37,114 bases of DNA, from assembly GCA_002212725.1 (NCBI GenBank), contig MTCR01000045.1:1-37114 (forward strand), written 5' to 3'. The notes below the pieces were generated by a model. That model was not told the DNA's origin and searched no databases. It saw only the letters and a program-made list of their open reading frames with translations. The translations under genes were made by a program, and so were the position numbers. Below are positions 34,901-37,114 of this stretch, piece after piece. Every line of letters starts with the position of its first letter. Within the stretch, counting starts at the first letter, position 1. This DNA is from Sphingobacteriales bacterium TSM_CSM (lineage in GTDB: Bacteria; Bacteroidota; Bacteroidia; Chitinophagales; UBA2359).

Positions 34901-35844
34901 GGTATCTGCTTAATGTGTATCTTATTATGTTTATTATTGCAACCCTGTTGGCCATTTTTACCGCAAGAGAACTTACCACCCCCTTGCGCCTTATGAGCAA
35001 CAAACTGAAAGATATTAAACTTGGACAAACCAATGAACTGCTGCACTGGCCGCATAACGACGAAATGGGAACATTAGTAGAGCAGTACAACAAAACCATT
35101 ATTGAGCTGGATAAAAGCGTGAAAAAACTGGCAGAATCTGAACGGCAATCGGCCTGGAAAGAAATGGCCCGGCAAGTGGCACACGAAATTAAAAACCCAC
35201 TTACCCCCATGAAACTAAGCATACAGCATTTACTCAGGGCCTCGCGCGATAACCACCCCAAAATAAAGGAAATGACCGAAAGAATTGCCAAATCGCTCGT
35301 AGAACAAATTGATATACTCTCTGATATAGCAACCGAGTTTTCTACTTTTGCCAAAATGCCCAAACCCAACAATGAACTGGTAAATATAAAAGAAGTGCTT
35401 AACAATGTGGTTACACTGTATGATGACAGTATTCATATTCAATACCCGGCGCCACACAAAGATTTTATGGTATTTGCCGACAGAAGCCAGTTGTTGCGCG
35501 TGTTTACCAACATCATTAAAAACGCCATTCAGGCAATACCCGACGACCGCGAAGGACAGGTACGGGTAACAACCGAGCAAACCGCCAACAGCGTGATTAT
35601 TGCCATAGCCGATAACGGCATTGGCATACCCAAAGAACTGGAACAAAAGGTTTTTGCCCCCAACTTTACCACCCATAGTTCGGGAATGGGGCTGGGATTG
35701 GCCATGACACAAAACATTGTTCATGCCGTAAACGGCAAAATATGGTTTACCAGCATAGTAAATGAAGGAACCACCTTTTTTGTAGAACTTCCACTGGTTA
35801 AAGCAGATGTGGAAACCATGCCGCCGGCATTCTTAAACCAATAA
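31909..35844 (+). CDS. Large multi-pass NtrY-like sensor histidine kinase
   Basis: Encodes 1311 residues. An N-terminal helix (about 14-32) and an extracytoplasmic segment (33-215) are followed by about eight membrane helices (220-500), a second outer region (500-750), two further helices near 750-815, a third outer region and a last helix near 1000-1020. A HAMP domain (RELTTPLRLMSNKLKDIKLG), the HisKA box VAHEIKNPLTPMKLS with His1092, and a HATPase_c domain with N box NIIKNAIQA, DNGIGIP and SGMGLGLA follow. It should autophosphorylate on His1092. The kinase end is NtrY-like. No response regulator is adjacent, so the partner must lie elsewhere. It is convergent with a lipoprotein gene only five bases away. 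Confidence 0.92.
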   Translation: MENGVQFTGLNKKWWLLSGATILLFLVSLVILQLGQRTGNLTAVAGNVSRQLDKQEKDFYRLLDNDNLLRRVATDSYTNEDLELLTQKPYSILLYQNGRLVYWNNNEIVPEKPYWYEDYRPGVRYEKFQNAIYQLVIRQYQSSGQASLSGITAVALFPVEYRYEIENQYLTNRVNPLLEAPGNIAFSLTQTENAVRTGNTTAHTSLYLHYRQPVAEGAVNWAVVILQVIALLLVLFMLYRVASYLCAGRGLADAAVFLGITLFLLRVICTLTGIPHTLKNVSQFAELPNGTPLFPSLGDLLVNMALIALFLSFVYQNSKTPNSGDVYHNANGNGRVVKLVKFTAGLLLAGFVALAIIQVLYLMVSNFNVSFDLSAFSAFDLNTPAALITIIFLFASLFYVLQLLGLYFSKIPVSFLHRAGGVVFWCAGYAVLYALHLATPMHLILLTGMALWLLLMPFLQIPANHVFLNFKGVVWVLLFSALATLMLTYQSYSYEKQVRERFAKKKSIQEDNTLEAKFTGIAKQIMLEDEIVRKYYTSKPLLPSDELLNRIKKKYLRDFADKYNIKNILPFNVDGYCLDEKNRLVYLKEFNRRIGANSINTTNNYLYLIPNEINGYNYLSKLPVFQPEDSVLAPIGYLIIEMEPKTGRTESVYPELIIEDRFRETKGVEDYSYAIYQNNEMEINRGSFSYPLQQPSVFKPDSGEVATYITYKGYSHLIYQRPGSDTSANKAIKEDIRPPAKIVVISKPDSFLMPLMSLFVMFILIAFICAFSVILLNAAFNIKKGREVLRHIIYSTLQRRISFSMLVLVFLTFILVGFVTIRSFYQRSTENHRAQLMQKQKEALATIENMIEATVHRRSIQMQLDNSSLGTIAETPKIARNDILNNTDDMADMLRVASRIYDIDMNLYDNAGQLIASSQPDIFNRGLLSGRMNPFAWNQMAKEKNNQFIQNEQIGSLSYLSAYIPVKNEVGNAVNAYLNLPYFARQKVFKHELLAFIGYLLNVYLIMFIIATLLAIFTARELTTPLRLMSNKLKDIKLGQTNELLHWPHNDEMGTLVEQYNKTIIELDKSVKKLAESERQSAWKEMARQVAHEIKNPLTPMKLSIQHLLRASRDNHPKIKEMTERIAKSLVEQIDILSDIATEFSTFAKMPKPNNELVNIKEVLNNVVTLYDDSIHIQYPAPHKDFMVFADRSQLLRVFTNIIKNAIQAIPDDREGQVRVTTEQTANSVIIAIADNGIGIPKELEQKVFAPNFTTHSSGMGLGLAMTQNIVHAVNGKIWFTSIVNEGTTFFVELPLVKADVETMPPAFLNQ

Positions 35845-35849
35845 CAGCG

Positions 35850-36800
35850 CTACTCTACCGGAACCGGCTCATTGAGCATGGCCGGCTCAATAGAGTAGGT
35901 AATGCCGGTGTTGCAGTTTTTTTGTACAACCCCTTTTACCAAAACAGCATACAAATAGGTTTGCCGGCAAAATACTCCGTGGGGCGCACGGTATTCAAAT
36001 ACCTGTTCAATACTTACCGCATCGGCATTTGCGTTTCGGGTGGTATCTTTTACCAACGACTGATAGTTTTCAAAACCGCCAAGCCTCTTTACTATATTGG
36101 GCAACTGAAGGCATTTACACTGCTGTTTGAAAAAACCATTGGCATACGTTTCCATTTCACTCAGCATCCGGGTTTCCTGTGCCGCAATTTCCGTATCGCA
36201 TATTTGTATTCGCCGCGTTTCCAATACATTCAGCGTTTGCGTTATGGGGTCGGCATATTCGGGGTTAATTATTTTGTCGAGCAACAATTTACATTGGTCA
36301 ATAAAACTGTTTACATCGTAAAGTGTGGTTATCTGCTCGGGCATGGAAAACTTTACCGTATTTAAAAACTGCAAATACAGGTTCATATCCCGAATATTGT
36401 TTTGCATAGGGCAGCGGGGGTATTTTTCTACAAAACCGGTAAGTTGCTCCATAGCCGTTTCAACGGTTTGTTTGCTGCTCTGTTCCGTTAAAACCAATTG
36501 TTTCAGTTGTTTAAAATCTTCGTACTCTGCCAGCAACCGCTCTGCCTCTGTTTGGTAACTGCCATGCAATTGCTCCAGCGTGTCGCGGTGCGCATCTTTC
36601 GGAAAAGCGGCGATAAAAGTCTTAATCAACTCCATGGCCTCTTTGCGTAAAGCAATAGGCTGCTCATAATCCGGATACCCCACCGAATCTATTTTGCCTA
36701 TCAGTTGCTCAATTTGCAGGTACTGTGCCTGCTCTTTATTGCTGCAACCGGCCATAAAAAGTAACAACAAACCACACCAGCAACATAATAAATTGCGCAT
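35850..36800 (-). CDS. Lipoprotein of unknown function, mainly helical
   Basis: Encodes 316 residues with a signal sequence ending in the lipobox LLFMAGCSN (Cys about 19), so it is probably lipid-anchored in the envelope. The mature part is mostly helical and charged (IALRKEAMELIKTFI, SYQTEAERLLAEYEDFKQL). It carries several cysteines: CPMQNN, IDQCKLL and KQQCKCLQLP. No domain is recognised. It resembles other large helical lipoproteins without an assigned job. The start codon lies 184 bp from the zinc-ribbon gene, in divergent orientation. Convergence within five bases of the kinase gene implies overlapping 3' ends but not functional linkage. Confidence 0.75.
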   Translation of the reverse strand: MRNLLCCWCGLLLLFMAGCSNKEQAQYLQIEQLIGKIDSVGYPDYEQPIALRKEAMELIKTFIAAFPKDAHRDTLEQLHGSYQTEAERLLAEYEDFKQLKQLVLTEQSSKQTVETAMEQLTGFVEKYPRCPMQNNIRDMNLYLQFLNTVKFSMPEQITTLYDVNSFIDQCKLLLDKIINPEYADPITQTLNVLETRRIQICDTEIAAQETRMLSEMETYANGFFKQQCKCLQLPNIVKRLGGFENYQSLVKDTTRNANADAVSIEQVFEYRAPHGVFCRQTYLYAVLVKGVVQKNCNTGITYSIEPAMLNEPVPVE

Positions 36801-36878
36801 ACTATTGCGTTTTACATTAGTTCAAAACATTAGTTGTATCTCAAAAGTTTCAATATACAGGTAATTTCTGCAACATTG

Positions 36879-36909
36879 TTTGTTTTTATGAGAGAGATGC
36901 TTAGTTTTG
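36879..36909 (+). promoter_or_regulatory. Predicted Bacteroidota promoter of the zinc-ribbon gene
   Basis: TTTG (36879-36882), a 19-base spacer and TAGTTTTG (36902-36909) fit the -33/-7 consensus exactly. The start codon is 75 bases downstream. Confidence 0.6.
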
Positions 36910-36984
36910 CAACACTTTTAACCAAAGCCTCTCCGGTACTTAACCGCTTGTTATCATCTGAAAAGTAATAAAAAAACACTATAA

Positions 36985-37114
36985 ATGGCAAAAGTACAGT
37001 GCTATAACTGCAAAAAAACAACTCCCGTAGTAGCGCCCAAATACCGGTGCAAATTTTGCAACTACCCCCTCAATAAGTACCAGGAGCAACCCGATGAGCC
37101 GCAAGAGGAGGTTG
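36985..37114 (+). CDS. Zinc-ribbon protein, N-terminal part (runs off window)
   Basis: ATG at 36985 opens a frame that reaches the window end without a stop (43 residues seen). It starts MAKVQCYNCKKTTPV and continues YRCKFCNYPLNKY: two CxxC pairs 13 residues apart form a rubredoxin- or zinc-ribbon-type metal site. The following residues are acidic (QEQPDEPQEE), like a linker. The rest of the protein is outside the window, so its role cannot be told; many such ribbons precede signalling or translation-linked domains. It has a well-matched upstream promoter. Confidence 0.75.
   Translation, partial: MAKVQCYNCKKTTPVVAPKYRCKFCNYPLNKYQEQPDEPQEEV

Noticed and set aside
1..37114. tRNA, rRNA, CRISPR array or intact insertion sequence
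   Set aside because: No cloverleaf-type sequence, spaced direct-repeat array, or transposase or recombinase gene was recognised by eye; a dedicated scan would be needed to be certain for tRNAs.

Overview
The window looks like a chromosomal segment of a Bacteroidota bacterium, probably a Chitinophagia- or Saprospiria-like lineage. Evidence for this: type IX secretion (T9SS) C-terminal tails on the PhoD-like protein and on the CxxxxCH protein, a gliding-type (CHU_C / type B) tail on a 1274-residue adhesin, a BamA-like lipoprotein (TamL), DUF5777- and DUF5723-like barrels, and several promoters of the Bacteroidota form TTTG-N19-TAnnTTTG. No rRNA, tRNA, CRISPR array or intact transposase was seen.

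Left part (1-5376). Two AT-rich patches flank a secreted PhoD-like phosphatase (1422-3434). The first holds a 5'-truncated RHS tip with a possible downstream immunity gene (75-1377). The second holds an AbiEii-type nucleotidyltransferase toxin with its DUF6922-like partner (3717-4600). These patches also carry small unrecognised ORFs, a degenerate repeat pair and a 36-bp direct repeat around a REP-like segment.

Centre (5377-21532). A TPR protein and a BatD-like membrane protein form a minus-strand pair. They are followed by a Bcp peroxiredoxin, a secreted protein with a CxxxxCH motif, a DUF5777-like barrel and a large ten-module gliding-type adhesin. Next comes a tandem pair of Uma2 nucleases: the second copy is frameshifted and the pair shows a mosaic identity pattern. 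A TamL-like assembly factor is divergent from a TrmH-family rRNA methyltransferase, which is convergent with an Uup-like ABC-F ATPase.

Right part (21775-37114). An ECF sigma factor and a candidate membrane anti-sigma factor precede a secreted vWA protein and a VIT+vWA protein, all on the plus strand, ending at a strong bidirectional terminator. From the other side a minus-strand group encodes a DUF5723-like barrel, a small secreted protein and a cysteine-bearing two-module secreted protein. The rest is a tandem universal stress protein, a 1311-residue NtrY-like histidine kinase with no response regulator beside it, a lipoprotein, and the start of a zinc-ribbon gene that runs off the window.

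Most of the content is cell-envelope and surface machinery: secretion tails, barrels, TPR, BatD-like, VIT and vWA proteins, and a membrane stress circuit. The toxin-like and duplicated genes are the accessory part. I did not find one clearly new system. The best candidates are the ECF/anti-sigma/vWA/VIT cluster, the barrel plus two-module secreted protein group, the mosaic Uma2 pair, and the RHS tip with its membrane-protein neighbour.
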